Assembly (NCBI GenBank): GCA_000721375.1
Contig: JOGW01000005.1
Coordinates: 186,001-250,000, forward strand
DNA from: Streptomyces sp. NRRL B-3428
GTDB lineage: Bacteria > Actinomycetota > Actinomycetes > Streptomycetales > Streptomycetaceae
Direction of reading: 5' to 3'
DNA: 64,000 nucleotides
Below the pieces are notes generated by a model, which worked only from the letters and a program-made list of their open reading frames with translations, was not told the origin of the DNA and did no database searches. Shown here piece by piece: positions 1-8,903 of this stretch (position 1 is the first letter of the stretch; every line of letters begins with the position of its first letter). The translations under genes and the position numbers were made by a program.

Positions 1-174
1 GACCGTGAAGCCGCGGTCCGCATAGCGCTTCTGGAGGCGCTCGAGGCCCTCGTACTGGGGCGTGAGGCCGCAGCGCGAGGCCACGTTGACGAGCAGGATC
101 GCCTTGCCCTTGTGGTCGGCGAGCGTGGTGTCCGCGCCGGTGAGGGTGTGCAGCGGGATGTCGTACAGGCTCAT
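1..174 (-). CDS. Glutathione peroxidase (5' part, runs off the window)
   Basis: The first 58 codons on the minus strand encode a thioredoxin-fold peroxidase that would reduce hydrogen peroxide or lipid hydroperoxides with a thiol donor in the cytoplasm. The visible stretch carries the family pattern GKAILLVNVASRCGLTPQY. The peroxidatic residue is Cys (in RCGLT), not selenocysteine. The ATG at 174 opens with MSLYDIPLHTL, a usual start for this family. The C-terminal two thirds (Gln and Trp of the catalytic tetrad) lie outside the window. It is divergent from the acyl-CoA dehydrogenase gene. Confidence 0.9.
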   Translation of the reverse strand, partial: MSLYDIPLHTLTGADTTLADHKGKAILLVNVASRCGLTPQYEGLERLQKRYADRGFTV

Positions 175-313
175 CGGACTGGCTCCTTGGAGGGGGCTCT
201 GCAGGGGGTGTACCGGCGGCATGCGGGGGTGTGGCATGCACCGACTTCGCATCCTACGCAGGGGCGGGGGAGGGGAATCGGCAGGCCGTGCGTCATTGGC
301 TCTTCCCCATTAC

Positions 314-327
314 TGAAACAAGTTCTA
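314..327. promoter_or_regulatory. KstR-like operator upstream of the acyl-CoA dehydrogenase gene
   Basis: TGAAACAAGTTCTA fits the mycobacterial KstR consensus TNNAACNNGTTNNA at every fixed position. It lies about 40 bp before the GTG start at 368, in the divergent region with the peroxidase gene. KstR is the TetR-family sterol-catabolism repressor of mycobacteria and rhodococci. That a KstR orthologue binds here is inference; no kstR gene is in the window. Confidence 0.5.
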
Positions 328-367
328 CTGTGTGCGCCGCCAAGGACCGCAAGAGCCAGGAGGGGCC

Positions 368-1546
368 GTGCACCTCGAATACACGCCTGAGCAGCAGCAG
401 TTGCGCGCCGAGCTGCGTGCGTACTTCGCCGAACTGGTGCCGGACAACGCGTACTCCCGATACGAGGACCCCGCGGAGCAGAAGCGGTTCTACCGGGAGA
501 CCATCCGCCGGCTCGGGAGCGACGGATGGCTGGGGGTGAGCTGGCCCAAGGAGTACGGGGGGCGCGGACTGAGCCCCATGGAGCAGTTCATCTTCTTCGA
601 CGAGGCCGCCCAGGCCGGCGTGCCTCTGCCGATCATGGGGCTCAACACCGTCGGACCCACGATCATGCAGTTCGGCACCGAGGAGCAGAAGTCCTACTTC
701 CTGCCGAAGATCCTGTCCGGGGAGATCGACTTCGCCATCGGGTACAGCGAGCCCGACGCGGGGACGGACCTGGCCGCTCTGAAGACGCGAGCGGTCCGGG
801 AGGGCGACGAGTACGTCGTGAACGGGCAGAAGATCTGGACGACGAACGGCGACACCGCGGACTGGGTGTGGCTGGCGGTGCGGACCGATCCGGACGCCCC
901 GCCGCACAAGGGCATCACCATGCTGCTCGTGCCGACGTCCGACCCCGGCTACACCTGCACCATCATCAACACCCTCGCCTCGCACGACACGACGGCCAGC
1001 TACTACGAGAACATCCGGGTGCCGGTCAGCAGGAGGGTCGGTGAGGAGAACAAGGGGTGGCGGCTGATCACGAATCAGCTCAACCACGAGCGGGTCACGC
1101 TCGCCGCCCACGGGACGATGGCGATCCGTGCGCTGCACAACGTGCAGAAGTGGGCCGAGGAGACCAAGCTCGCCGACGGCCGGCGCGTGCTCGACCTCGG
1201 CTGGGTGCGCAAGCGCCTGGCGATGACGCACACCAAGCTCGACGCGATGAAGCTGCTCAACTGGCAGATGGTGAACGCGGTCCAGAACGGCACGCTCACC
1301 CCGCAGGACGCCTCGGCCGTGAAGGTGTACGGCTCGGAAGCGCGCCGGGACGCGTATGCCTGGCTGATGGAGGTCGTGGGGTCGGCAGGTCCGCTGAAGG
1401 AGGGTTCGGCGGGTGCGGTGCTGCACGGTGAACTGGAGCGCGGCTACCGCAGTGCCGTGATCTTCACGTTCGGCGGCGGAAACAACGAGATCCAGCGGGA
1501 GATCATCTCGTGGATCGGGCTCGGGATGCCGCGAGTTCGGCGCTGA
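368..1546 (+). CDS. Acyl-CoA dehydrogenase (FadE26-like)
   Basis: A 392-aa FAD-dependent acyl-CoA dehydrogenase that would introduce the alpha,beta double bond into an acyl-CoA in beta-oxidation. Seen: an N-terminal helical domain (YTPEQQQLRAELRAYF), the middle beta domain with GYSEPDAGTDLAALKTRAV and the GQKIWTT segment, and a C-terminal helical domain with FGGGNNEIQREII. The start is taken as GTG 368 because AGGAGG precedes it; an upstream ATG at 332 lacks this. Length and motifs recall mycobacterial FadE26, one half of a sterol side-chain heterotetramer, but no FadE27-like partner gene is adjacent. A KstR-type palindrome upstream supports a sterol role. Acyl-CoA dehydrogenase is certain; the substrate is inferred. 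Confidence 0.92.
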   Translation: MHLEYTPEQQQLRAELRAYFAELVPDNAYSRYEDPAEQKRFYRETIRRLGSDGWLGVSWPKEYGGRGLSPMEQFIFFDEAAQAGVPLPIMGLNTVGPTIMQFGTEEQKSYFLPKILSGEIDFAIGYSEPDAGTDLAALKTRAVREGDEYVVNGQKIWTTNGDTADWVWLAVRTDPDAPPHKGITMLLVPTSDPGYTCTIINTLASHDTTASYYENIRVPVSRRVGEENKGWRLITNQLNHERVTLAAHGTMAIRALHNVQKWAEETKLADGRRVLDLGWVRKRLAMTHTKLDAMKLLNWQMVNAVQNGTLTPQDASAVKVYGSEARRDAYAWLMEVVGSAGPLKEGSAGAVLHGELERGYRSAVIFTFGGGNNEIQREIISWIGLGMPRVRR

Positions 1547-1777
1547 GGCGGTAGCCGTAGAGGTAGAGGAAGCGGCTGGGGCTGGGGTCGGGGCTGTGAG
1601 GCGGCGGGCCTCGGCCCCCGCCTGCCGGCGGTGATGAGGTCGCGTCCGATCAGCGTGTAGGTTTCACGTTCCGGTCGAGACGGTTCCACACAGGGCGGTC
1701 TGTGTTCCGGCGGCGGGGGCCGGTCGGTGGCACGGGTCCCACTCCGATCGTCACCGCAGTCCCAGGGGGCCCGCAGC

Positions 1778-3112
1778 ATGACCCGCACCACGGAAGCCCT
1801 CGGTGGGTCTGGCGCGGCCGACAGTGCGGTCCGCAGTGTCACGCGCCCGTTCTACGTGTACGCCGTACTCGCCAACTCGCTGTTCCAGCGCGGCGTATTC
1901 GTCCTCTTCCTTCTGCACCGAGGCTTCTCCGCCGGGCAGGTGGCCCTGCTGCAGACACTGCTCTACCTGGTCAGCGGACTTGCGGAGTTGCCGACGGGAG
2001 TCATCGCCGACCGCATCGGCAGGCGCGCCAGCATCGTGATCGGGCAGCTGGTGATCGCCGGCTGTCTGCTCGGGCAGGTGGCGTTCACCGACTACCGGGT
2101 GTTCCTCGCGCTGTTCATCGCGCAGGGCGTGGGCATGGCCTGTGTGTCCGGAGCGGACACCGCCCTGCTGTACGACCTGCTCGTGCGTCGTGGTGCGACG
2201 GCCGGATACGTGAAGGTGAAGTCCCGGTTCACCATGCTCGGGACGGTCACCTCGGGAGCCGCCATCGTCCTCGGCGGCCAACTGCAGCAGATTTCCTGGG
2301 GAGTCGTCTACGCCGGTTCGGCGGTGTGCCTGGTTCTGTCCGTGGTGGTGCTGGTCGCACGGGTGCCGGAGATCCGCGGCGCGGACGCGGTGGACGAGCA
2401 GGGCGGAGCCGCGCAGGACGGAGCCGGGCAGGACGGGACTGGGCAGGGCGGAATCGGGCAGGACGCGCCCGGCGAGACGCACGGCGACGCCACGGCGTGG
2501 CGGGCGATGCTGCGGGTCGCCACGCCGGCGCTCGTGACGCTGGTCGTGGTGTCCGGCCTGATGCATGCGACGTTGACGCCGTACATCATCTTCACGCAGC
2601 AGACGCTGTCCGATCAGGGCGCGGACACCGCATGGGTCGGCGTGGTCATAGCGGCGGGATTCCTCGCCGGCGGGCTGACCCCGCTGCTTGCGGACCGCGC
2701 GGACCGGCGTATCGGGTACCGGGTCATCGTCCCGGTGTCCCTCCTGACGCTCGCCGTGGCACTCGGTCTGAGCGGCCTCGGCCTCGTCCAGGTCACCGTC
2801 GCCGCGTTCCTGGTCCTGGTCGGGATCCCCGAGATCACCGCGGTGCTCGTGGACAACGTGTTCAACGAGGCCGTGCCGTCGCGTCACCGGGCGAGCCTGC
2901 TCTCGATGATCGCGTTCGTGGAGTCGGCGCTCATCGGCATCGGCTATCTCGTCCTCGGCGCGCTCATGGACGGTCTCGGCTCCGGCGTGGGCATGGCCGT
3001 CTACGCCGCGGTCCCGCTGCTCGCTTGTCTCCTGTGGCTGCCGGTGCTCTTGCGAGGGGCACGTGTGACCACCGGGACCGAGCAGCCGGCCGGCCAGAAG
3101 GCGTCCCGGTAG
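1778..3112 (+). CDS. MFS transporter
   Basis: A 444-aa inner-membrane transporter of the major facilitator superfamily with about 12 membrane segments in two halves. The loop 2-3 signature reads ELPTGVIADRIGRR. The halves are joined by a cytoplasmic linker (about residues 205-245) rich in Gly, Gln and Asp and built from four 15-bp DNA repeats. ATG 1778 (MTRTTEALGG) is used because upstream codons look non-coding. Substrate unknown. The epimerase gene follows 89 bp downstream on the same strand, so co-transcription is possible. A related MFS with a similar ELPTGGLSDVVGRR signature sits at 50.7-52.0 kb. Confidence 0.85.
   Translation: MTRTTEALGGSGAADSAVRSVTRPFYVYAVLANSLFQRGVFVLFLLHRGFSAGQVALLQTLLYLVSGLAELPTGVIADRIGRRASIVIGQLVIAGCLLGQVAFTDYRVFLALFIAQGVGMACVSGADTALLYDLLVRRGATAGYVKVKSRFTMLGTVTSGAAIVLGGQLQQISWGVVYAGSAVCLVLSVVVLVARVPEIRGADAVDEQGGAAQDGAGQDGTGQGGIGQDAPGETHGDATAWRAMLRVATPALVTLVVVSGLMHATLTPYIIFTQQTLSDQGADTAWVGVVIAAGFLAGGLTPLLADRADRRIGYRVIVPVSLLTLAVALGLSGLGLVQVTVAAFLVLVGIPEITAVLVDNVFNEAVPSRHRASLLSMIAFVESALIGIGYLVLGALMDGLGSGVGMAVYAAVPLLACLLWLPVLLRGARVTTGTEQPAGQKASR
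2405..2464 (+). repeat. Four 15-bp in-frame repeats in the MFS linker
   Basis: Four consecutive imperfect copies of GGAGCCGGGCAGGAC encode G-A-A-Q-D / G-A-G-Q-D / G-T-G-Q-G / G-I-G-Q-D in the central loop between transporter halves. The copy number is a multiple of three bases, so expansion would not break the frame. Confidence 0.8.
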
Positions 3113-3201
3113 CTCAGGATGCGCGGGCCGCGCCCCTCGCCGAAGCTGTACGAGTGAGCGCTGACCCGCAGTCGCCCCGGCCCAGGTAGGCGGGCCCGCC
3201 C

Positions 3202-4497
3202 ATGCCGAACAACCTCAACGTCGCGGTCGTCGTCGGAACTCGTCCCGAGGCGATCAAACTGCTGCCGGTGATCCGGGAGCTGCGCAGCACCGAGGGATTC
3301 CATCCGACGGTCATCTCGACCGGGCAGCACGAGAAGATGGTCCGCCAGGTCCTCGCGCTCGACGGCATCACTCCCGACATCGAGCTGGGGGTCGGCTATC
3401 CGGGCATGCCCCTGAACGACCTGTTCATCGAGATCATGGACCGGTTCGACAAGGCGCTGCGCAAGAACTTCGGGCAGCCTCCGCAGCCGGGCAAGGGCAG
3501 GATCGGGGCCGACCAGTACCCGACCACCGTCCTGGTGCACGGCGACACCAGCTCGGCGGCCGCCGCCGCGCTTGCCGCGTTCCACCTGAGGCTTTCGGTG
3601 AACCACATCGAGGCGGGCATGCGGACCCACTCGACGCTGTCACCGTTTCCTGAGGAGCTCAACCGGCAGCTGATCGCGCGGATGGCGGCGTTCCACCTGG
3701 CGCCGAGCACGCTCAGCAAACAGAACCTGATCCGCGAGGGCATCGACTCCGACCGGATCATGGTGACCGGCAACACCGGTATCGACGCCGTGCTGTGGGC
3801 CGCCGAGCAGGAGACCGACTACGGCGACCCGGTGCTGGACGAACTCGACCCGGACACCCCGATCGTGGTCGTGACCGCGCACCGGCGGGAGAACTGGGGC
3901 GAGGGTCTGGTGGGCATCGGCCAGGGCGTCCAGCGTGCCGCGGCCGAGCACCCCGACGTGTTGTTCGTCGTCCCGCTGCACCCCAACCCGGTCGTCGCCG
4001 ACACCCTGGGCCCGCTGCTCGCACGGAGTCCCAACATCCACGTGACCAAGCCGATGGACTACGTGCCGTTCGCGAAGCTGCTCAAGCGTGCGGTCCTGGC
4101 CATCAGCGACTCCGGCGGTATCCAGGAGGAGGCGCCCTCGCTCGGCACCCCGGTTCTGGTGACCCGTGAGTCGACCGAGCGCACCTCGGGGCTCAACGCC
4201 GGGACGCTGCGGCTGGTCGGCACCGACCCGGACCGTATCGCCGTGGACACGGCCATGCTCCTGGGCGGCGAGCAGGTGCGGCAGATGATGGCCGACGCAC
4301 CGAACCCGTACGGCGACGGGCACGCGGCGCGGCGTATCGTGCAGGCCTTCGGGCACCTGGCCTTCAACACCCCGCCCCCGGTCCCGTTCGGGCACGGCTA
4401 CCGTCGCTCGGCGGTCCTGGGCGCGTCGGGCCTGGCTCCGGACGGTCTGGTCCGCGAGCAACTTGCCGCCGAGCCGATCGGCCCGGACCCGTCGTGA
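3202..4497 (+). CDS. wecB: UDP-N-acetylglucosamine 2-epimerase (non-hydrolysing)
   Basis: A 431-aa cytoplasmic enzyme interconverting UDP-GlcNAc and UDP-ManNAc. Seen: N-terminal GTRPEAIKLLPVIREL, the conserved HGDTSSAAAAALAAF with NHIEAGMRT, TAHRRENWG, and the UDP-binding C-terminal region ISDSGGIQEEAPSLG followed by RESTERTSGLNAGT. Slightly longer than most family members, with an extra C-terminal tail. Its stop overlaps the start of the next gene (GTGA), so the two are probably translationally coupled, pointing to a ManNAc-containing polymer. Confidence 0.95.
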   Translation: MPNNLNVAVVVGTRPEAIKLLPVIRELRSTEGFHPTVISTGQHEKMVRQVLALDGITPDIELGVGYPGMPLNDLFIEIMDRFDKALRKNFGQPPQPGKGRIGADQYPTTVLVHGDTSSAAAAALAAFHLRLSVNHIEAGMRTHSTLSPFPEELNRQLIARMAAFHLAPSTLSKQNLIREGIDSDRIMVTGNTGIDAVLWAAEQETDYGDPVLDELDPDTPIVVVTAHRRENWGEGLVGIGQGVQRAAAEHPDVLFVVPLHPNPVVADTLGPLLARSPNIHVTKPMDYVPFAKLLKRAVLAISDSGGIQEEAPSLGTPVLVTRESTERTSGLNAGTLRLVGTDPDRIAVDTAMLLGGEQVRQMMADAPNPYGDGHAARRIVQAFGHLAFNTPPPVPFGHGYRRSAVLGASGLAPDGLVREQLAAEPIGPDPS

Positions 4498-5834
4498 CCG
4501 CGGTGGCCGGGTTCGACTTCTACGCCGGCGCCGGACCCGCCCGAATCCTGCTGATCCTGGCGCTGACCGTCATCGTCTTCGGCGTCGTGTGGACCGCGAT
4601 GCTGTTCGCCGTCGCCGCCCGCAGACGCCGCCACGACCGCGAAGTCGAGGACGAGCGGACCCCGCCCTCCTCGCTCCTGTGGGTGTTCGTGGTGCCCGCG
4701 CTGAACGAGGAGGTGACGATCGCCGACAGTGTGCGCCGCCTCTTCGACCTCGATGTCGAACGGCGCGTGGTCCTCGTCATCGACGACGGTTCCGAGGACC
4801 GCACCCCGGACATCCTGGCGGAACTCGCGCGCCCCGGGCTCGTGGTGCTCCGCCGCGACCTGCCCGAAGCGCGTAAGGGCAAGTCCGAAGCGCTGAACGA
4901 CGCTTGGCGGCACATCCACTCCGTCGTACTGCAACAGGGCCCGTACGAGGGCACCGTTCCGCAGGACGTGGTCATGGTGATCGTGGACGCCGACGGCCGT
5001 CTGGACGCCGCGGCCCCCGCCGAGATCGCGCGGCGGTTCGCGGACCCGCGCGTCGGGGGCGTGCAGAGCCAGGTGACCATCTACAACCGCGAGGGCTTTC
5101 TCACCTGGTGCCAGGACGTCGAGTTCGCCGTCTACGGGCGGCTCTACCAACTGGCGCGCAGCCACTGGTTCATCGCCGACATGGGCGGCAACGGACAGTT
5201 CAACCGGCTCTCCGCACTCGACGAGATCGCCGACACCGACGGCCCCTGGCGCCCGGCGCTCACCGAGGACCAGGACCTGGGCCTGCGGCTGTACGGAGCG
5301 GGCTGGCGCAGTACGCACGAGTGGCGCTCGGGCGTCGCACAGCAGGGCCTCAACAACTACCGCCGGCTGTCGAGGCAGCGGACGCGCTGGTACCAGGGCA
5401 ACCTGCAGGCGCTGCGCCATCTGGGCCGCATCCTGCGGATGAAGGTCTCCTTCGTCGTCCGGATCGACCTGCTCTGGTACATCACACTGCCGCTGCAGCA
5501 GTTGATCGTGGCCATGGGGCTGCCGGTGGCCGTGGCGCTCTGGTACTTCGGCGATCTGCCGTTCTGGAACGGCCCGGTGTGGCTGATCCTCCTCATCTAC
5601 GGGCTCGCCTTCGGCACCGGAACCCTCGGCCTGCTCGCCCGCTCCGAGCCGATGCGCGTACGCGATCTGCCGAAGGCGTTCCTGATGTCGCTCCCGTACG
5701 CCCTGTACACCTGGCTGATCATTCCGAGTCTGTTCCGCGCGCTGTTCCGGCTGATCTTCCGCCGCGGCGGCTGGGTGAAGACACCGCGTGAGCCGATCGC
5801 CCAGGCGGCGACGGACGACGCGGGCCCGCACTGA
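4494..5834 (+). CDS. Membrane family-2 glycosyltransferase, processive type
   Basis: A 446-aa membrane glycosyltransferase. Order: an N-terminal membrane helix (about 10-40), a cytosolic GT-A domain with IDDGSEDRT and VDADG (nucleotide/metal binding), TEDQDLG (catalytic Asp) and QRTRW, then three or four C-terminal membrane helices (about 320-420). The D, DxD, ED, QxxRW set is typical of processive enzymes such as hyaluronan, chitin and cellulose synthases. The GTG start overlaps the epimerase stop by 4 bp. With that partner, a likely product is a ManNAc- or GlcNAc-containing surface polysaccharide; this is inference. Confidence 0.9.
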   Translation: MTAVAGFDFYAGAGPARILLILALTVIVFGVVWTAMLFAVAARRRRHDREVEDERTPPSSLLWVFVVPALNEEVTIADSVRRLFDLDVERRVVLVIDDGSEDRTPDILAELARPGLVVLRRDLPEARKGKSEALNDAWRHIHSVVLQQGPYEGTVPQDVVMVIVDADGRLDAAAPAEIARRFADPRVGGVQSQVTIYNREGFLTWCQDVEFAVYGRLYQLARSHWFIADMGGNGQFNRLSALDEIADTDGPWRPALTEDQDLGLRLYGAGWRSTHEWRSGVAQQGLNNYRRLSRQRTRWYQGNLQALRHLGRILRMKVSFVVRIDLLWYITLPLQQLIVAMGLPVAVALWYFGDLPFWNGPVWLILLIYGLAFGTGTLGLLARSEPMRVRDLPKAFLMSLPYALYTWLIIPSLFRALFRLIFRRGGWVKTPREPIAQAATDDAGPH

Positions 5835-5934
5835 CCCCGGGGAACCACACGTCTGCCCGGCCCGGAGTGCGCCCCGGATCGGGTTCGACGAGTGTGGCGT
5901 CGAAGTACGTCCGCGCCACAGTCAGGGGCAGCAC

Positions 5935-7320
5935 ATGGAGATCGGCAATCTGGAGGGCACGGTCGACGGGCTGATGGACGGTCTGCGGGCCGACCTCGTA
6001 CGGCTCGCCGCGATTCCCTCCATCGCTTTCCCCGGCTATCCGCCCGAGCCGCTCGAACAGGCCCATGACCTCCTCGTCGAGCTGCTCAAGGGTGCGGGCG
6101 TCGAGCACATCGAACGGCTCGACCTGCCGGACACCGCGCCCGCCGTGTACGCGCAGATCCCACCGCCCGACCCTGGAGCGCCCACCGTTCTGCTCTACGG
6201 GCACTACGACGTCCAGCCGCCGGGCGACGAGGCCTCCTGGCTGTCCCCGCCGTTCGAGCCGACCCCCACCGACGACCCCGGCGGCGGACTGCGGGCGCGG
6301 GGGATCGCGGACGACAAGTCCAATGTCATCGCCCACCTGGGCATGCTCCGGGTCTTCGGCGGCCGGCCGCCCGTCGGGATCAAGATGATCATCGAGGGGC
6401 AGGAGGAGTACGGCAGCCCCTTCGACGACTATCCGCCCACCGACCCCGAGCGTTTCGCCTGCGACGCCATGGTCATCGCCGACCTCGGCAATCTCCGGCC
6501 GGGCACCCCGACCCTCACCACCGGTCTGCGCGGTGCGGCCGAGGTGATCGTCGAGGTGCGCACCCTGGACGAGCCGCGGCACAGCGGTGAGTTCGGCGGT
6601 GCCGCCCCGGATGCGCTGCTCGTACTGCTGCGGGCGCTGGCCACCCTGCACGACGACAAGGGCGATGTGGCCGTACCCGGTCTGCGCCGTGAGGAGTGGA
6701 GCGGGGCCGGCTACACCGAGGACGAGTTCCGCTCGCTCGCCGGCGTACAGGAAGGGCTGCCGCTGATCGGGTCCGGTGGGTTGGGGGAGCGGCTGTGGTC
6801 CGGGCCCGCGATCACCGTGATCGGGCTCGACGCACCGAGCGTGGAGAACGCCGCGTCGGCCGTCGTGCCCTACGCGCGGGCCAAGCTCAACCTCCGCTTC
6901 CATCCGCTGCAGGACCCCAAGGAGGCCCGCGACAAGCTCGTCGAGCATCTGCGGGCACAGCGGCCCTTCGGCATCGAACTGACCGTCACCCCCGGTGACA
7001 CGGGCCCCGGTTACGAGGCCGAGACCGGTGGGCCCGCGTACGAGGCCGCCCGCAGCGCCCTGCAGAGGGCCTGGGGCAAGGAGGCCGGATACGTGGCCAC
7101 CGGCGGATCCATCCCCCTCGTCAACGGACTCGCGCAGGCCGCTCCCGGCGCCGAAGTACTGCTCTTCGGCGCCCAGGACGGCATGTGCAATCTGCACGCG
7201 CCCAACGAACGCGTCCTGATGTCCGAAGTACGCAACACCGTCATCGCCATGGCCGCCTTCGTCACCGAGTACGCCGAGGACTTCCGTCGCCGTACGGGAG
7301 CAACGGGGAGCGCCTCATGA
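5935..7320 (+). CDS. M20 family dipeptidase
   Basis: A 461-aa zinc peptidase of the M20/M28 superfamily, predicted to hydrolyse dipeptides or related amides in the cytoplasm. Metal-site motifs are intact: YGHYDVQPPG (His and first Asp), RGIADDKSN (bridging Asp) and EGQEEYGSP (general-base Glu plus ligand). A central dimerisation domain with RFHPLQDPKEARDKL follows, and a C-terminal His lies in NLHAPNER. ATG 5935 is preceded by CAGGGG. The gene overlaps the next by ATGA, linking peptide hydrolysis to transport. Confidence 0.92.
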   Translation: MEIGNLEGTVDGLMDGLRADLVRLAAIPSIAFPGYPPEPLEQAHDLLVELLKGAGVEHIERLDLPDTAPAVYAQIPPPDPGAPTVLLYGHYDVQPPGDEASWLSPPFEPTPTDDPGGGLRARGIADDKSNVIAHLGMLRVFGGRPPVGIKMIIEGQEEYGSPFDDYPPTDPERFACDAMVIADLGNLRPGTPTLTTGLRGAAEVIVEVRTLDEPRHSGEFGGAAPDALLVLLRALATLHDDKGDVAVPGLRREEWSGAGYTEDEFRSLAGVQEGLPLIGSGGLGERLWSGPAITVIGLDAPSVENAASAVVPYARAKLNLRFHPLQDPKEARDKLVEHLRAQRPFGIELTVTPGDTGPGYEAETGGPAYEAARSALQRAWGKEAGYVATGGSIPLVNGLAQAAPGAEVLLFGAQDGMCNLHAPNERVLMSEVRNTVIAMAAFVTEYAEDFRRRTGATGSAS

Positions 7321-8843
7321 GCGTCGCCGAGACCGAGGCGCCCGAACAGGAGCCGGAGAAGAAGAAGTTCACGTTCCCGAGCGCGCTGACGGTTCTCGCG
7401 ATCGTCACGATCGGTGTGTGGCTGCTCGCGTTTTTGATCCCGGCGGGACAGTACGACCGCAACGAGGACGGCGGCCCGATCGAGGGCACCTACCACCGGG
7501 TCCCCTCCGGGCAGTCCTTCATGGACCGGCTCAACGACCTGTTCCTGTCACCCGTCAACGGTCTGTACGGCGTTCAGGACGAGAAGACCGGACAGGTCGG
7601 TCCCGACCTGTCGGGTTCGCTGTACGGCAGCGCGGGTGTGTTCCTGTTCGTGCTCGCCATCGGCGCGTTCATCACCGTCGTGTTCGCCACGGGAGCGCTC
7701 GACCGGGGCATCGCCCGGCTCGCGCACCGGCTGCGCGACCGCGGCGCGCTGCTCATCGCCGGCGTCATGGTGGTGTTCTCGCTGCTCGGCACCGTCGAGG
7801 GCTTCGCCGAGGAAACCCTCGGGTTCTACGGGCTGCTCGTACCGATGATGCTCGCGCTCGGCTATGACCGGATGGTCGCCGTCGGCACCTCCATCCTGGG
7901 TGCGGGCGTCGGCGTGATGTGCTCGACGGTCAACCCGTTCGCGACCGGTGTCGCCTCGTCCGCGGCCGGGATCTCGCTCGGTGACGGCATCATCCTGCGC
8001 TTCGTGATGTGGATCGTGCTGACCGCGGTGACCATCGCGTACGTGGTGCGCTACGCCAAGCGCGTGCAGAAGGACCCGTCGAAGTCGATCGGCGGTTTCC
8101 AGCCGGGCGACCGCGAGCAGGTCAAGAAGGCCACCGTCGGTGAGGCCCCGGAGCTGACCCGGCTGCACAAGGGCGTGCTCATCATGGTCGCCCTGGTCTT
8201 CGCCTTCATGATCTTCTCCGTGGTGCCCTGGTCGAGCGCCCTGACCGGCAAGGCCGACGCCACCCCGTACCGCTGGGAACTCGGCTGGTCCTTCCCGCAG
8301 TTGGCCGCTCTGTTCCTCGTGGCGGCGGTGCTCGTGGGACTCGTGGCGCGGATGAGCGAGCCGAAGCTGAGCTCCACGATCATCCAGGGCGCGGCGGACT
8401 TCATCTCTCCGGCGCTGGTCATCATGCTGGCCCGCGGTGTCACGGTCATCATGAACAACTCGAAGATCACGGACACCGTCCTGCACTCCATCGAAGGGGT
8501 CGTGAAGGGCACGTCCTCGGCGATGTTCGCGATCATCGTGTTCGTGGTGAACCTGCCGCTCGCCTTCCTGATCCCCTCCACCTCCGGCCACGCCACGCTC
8601 ACCATGCCGATCCTCGCCCCGCTCGCCGACTTCGCGGGTGTCTCACGGGCCGTGGTCGTCACGGCCTGGGAGGCGTCGAGCGGCTGGATGAACCTGTGGG
8701 TGCCGACCACCGCCGTGACCATCGGTGGTGTCGCGCTCGCCAAGGTCGGCTACGACAAGTACCTGCGGTTCGTCTGGCCTTTGCTCGCGATTCTGTTCGT
8801 GATGATCTGCGGGTTCCTGGCACTGGGCGCCGCCTTCACATAA
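7317..8843 (+). CDS. YfcC-family transporter (DcuC/ArcD superfamily)
   Basis: A 508-aa polytopic membrane protein with about 12 hydrophobic segments after a short charged N-terminus (EPEKKKFTFPSALTVL). The PSTSGHATLTMPILAPLAD stretch and the repeat-like GTVEGFAEETLGFYGLLVPM are characteristic of the C4-dicarboxylate/basic amino-acid carrier superfamily. ATG 7317 overlaps the peptidase stop, so the pair is likely co-translated. Substrate unknown; a peptide or amino acid is suggested by the neighbour. A hairpin follows the stop codon. Confidence 0.88.
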   Translation: MSVAETEAPEQEPEKKKFTFPSALTVLAIVTIGVWLLAFLIPAGQYDRNEDGGPIEGTYHRVPSGQSFMDRLNDLFLSPVNGLYGVQDEKTGQVGPDLSGSLYGSAGVFLFVLAIGAFITVVFATGALDRGIARLAHRLRDRGALLIAGVMVVFSLLGTVEGFAEETLGFYGLLVPMMLALGYDRMVAVGTSILGAGVGVMCSTVNPFATGVASSAAGISLGDGIILRFVMWIVLTAVTIAYVVRYAKRVQKDPSKSIGGFQPGDREQVKKATVGEAPELTRLHKGVLIMVALVFAFMIFSVVPWSSALTGKADATPYRWELGWSFPQLAALFLVAAVLVGLVARMSEPKLSSTIIQGAADFISPALVIMLARGVTVIMNNSKITDTVLHSIEGVVKGTSSAMFAIIVFVVNLPLAFLIPSTSGHATLTMPILAPLADFAGVSRAVVVTAWEASSGWMNLWVPTTAVTIGGVALAKVGYDKYLRFVWPLLAILFVMICGFLALGAAFT

Positions 8844-8861
8844 ACCGTCCGAGCAGTCGTG

Positions 8862-8889
8862 GGCGGCTCCGAACGAAAACGGGGCCGCC
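8862..8889 (+). terminator. Hairpin after the YfcC-type transporter gene
   Basis: GGCGGCTCC pairs with GGGGCCGCC (9 bp including one G-U) around a 10-nt A-rich loop, 18 nt after the transporter stop and just before the lipoprotein gene. No U tract follows, as is common in Streptomyces. It could end or attenuate transcription. Confidence 0.5.
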
Positions 8890-8903
8890 GGCGTCCAAGT
8901 GGC

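Noticed and set aside
1603..1622. Terminator after the acyl-CoA dehydrogenase gene
   Set aside because: Only a 6-bp GC stem in GC-rich DNA and far from the stop; not distinguishable from background.
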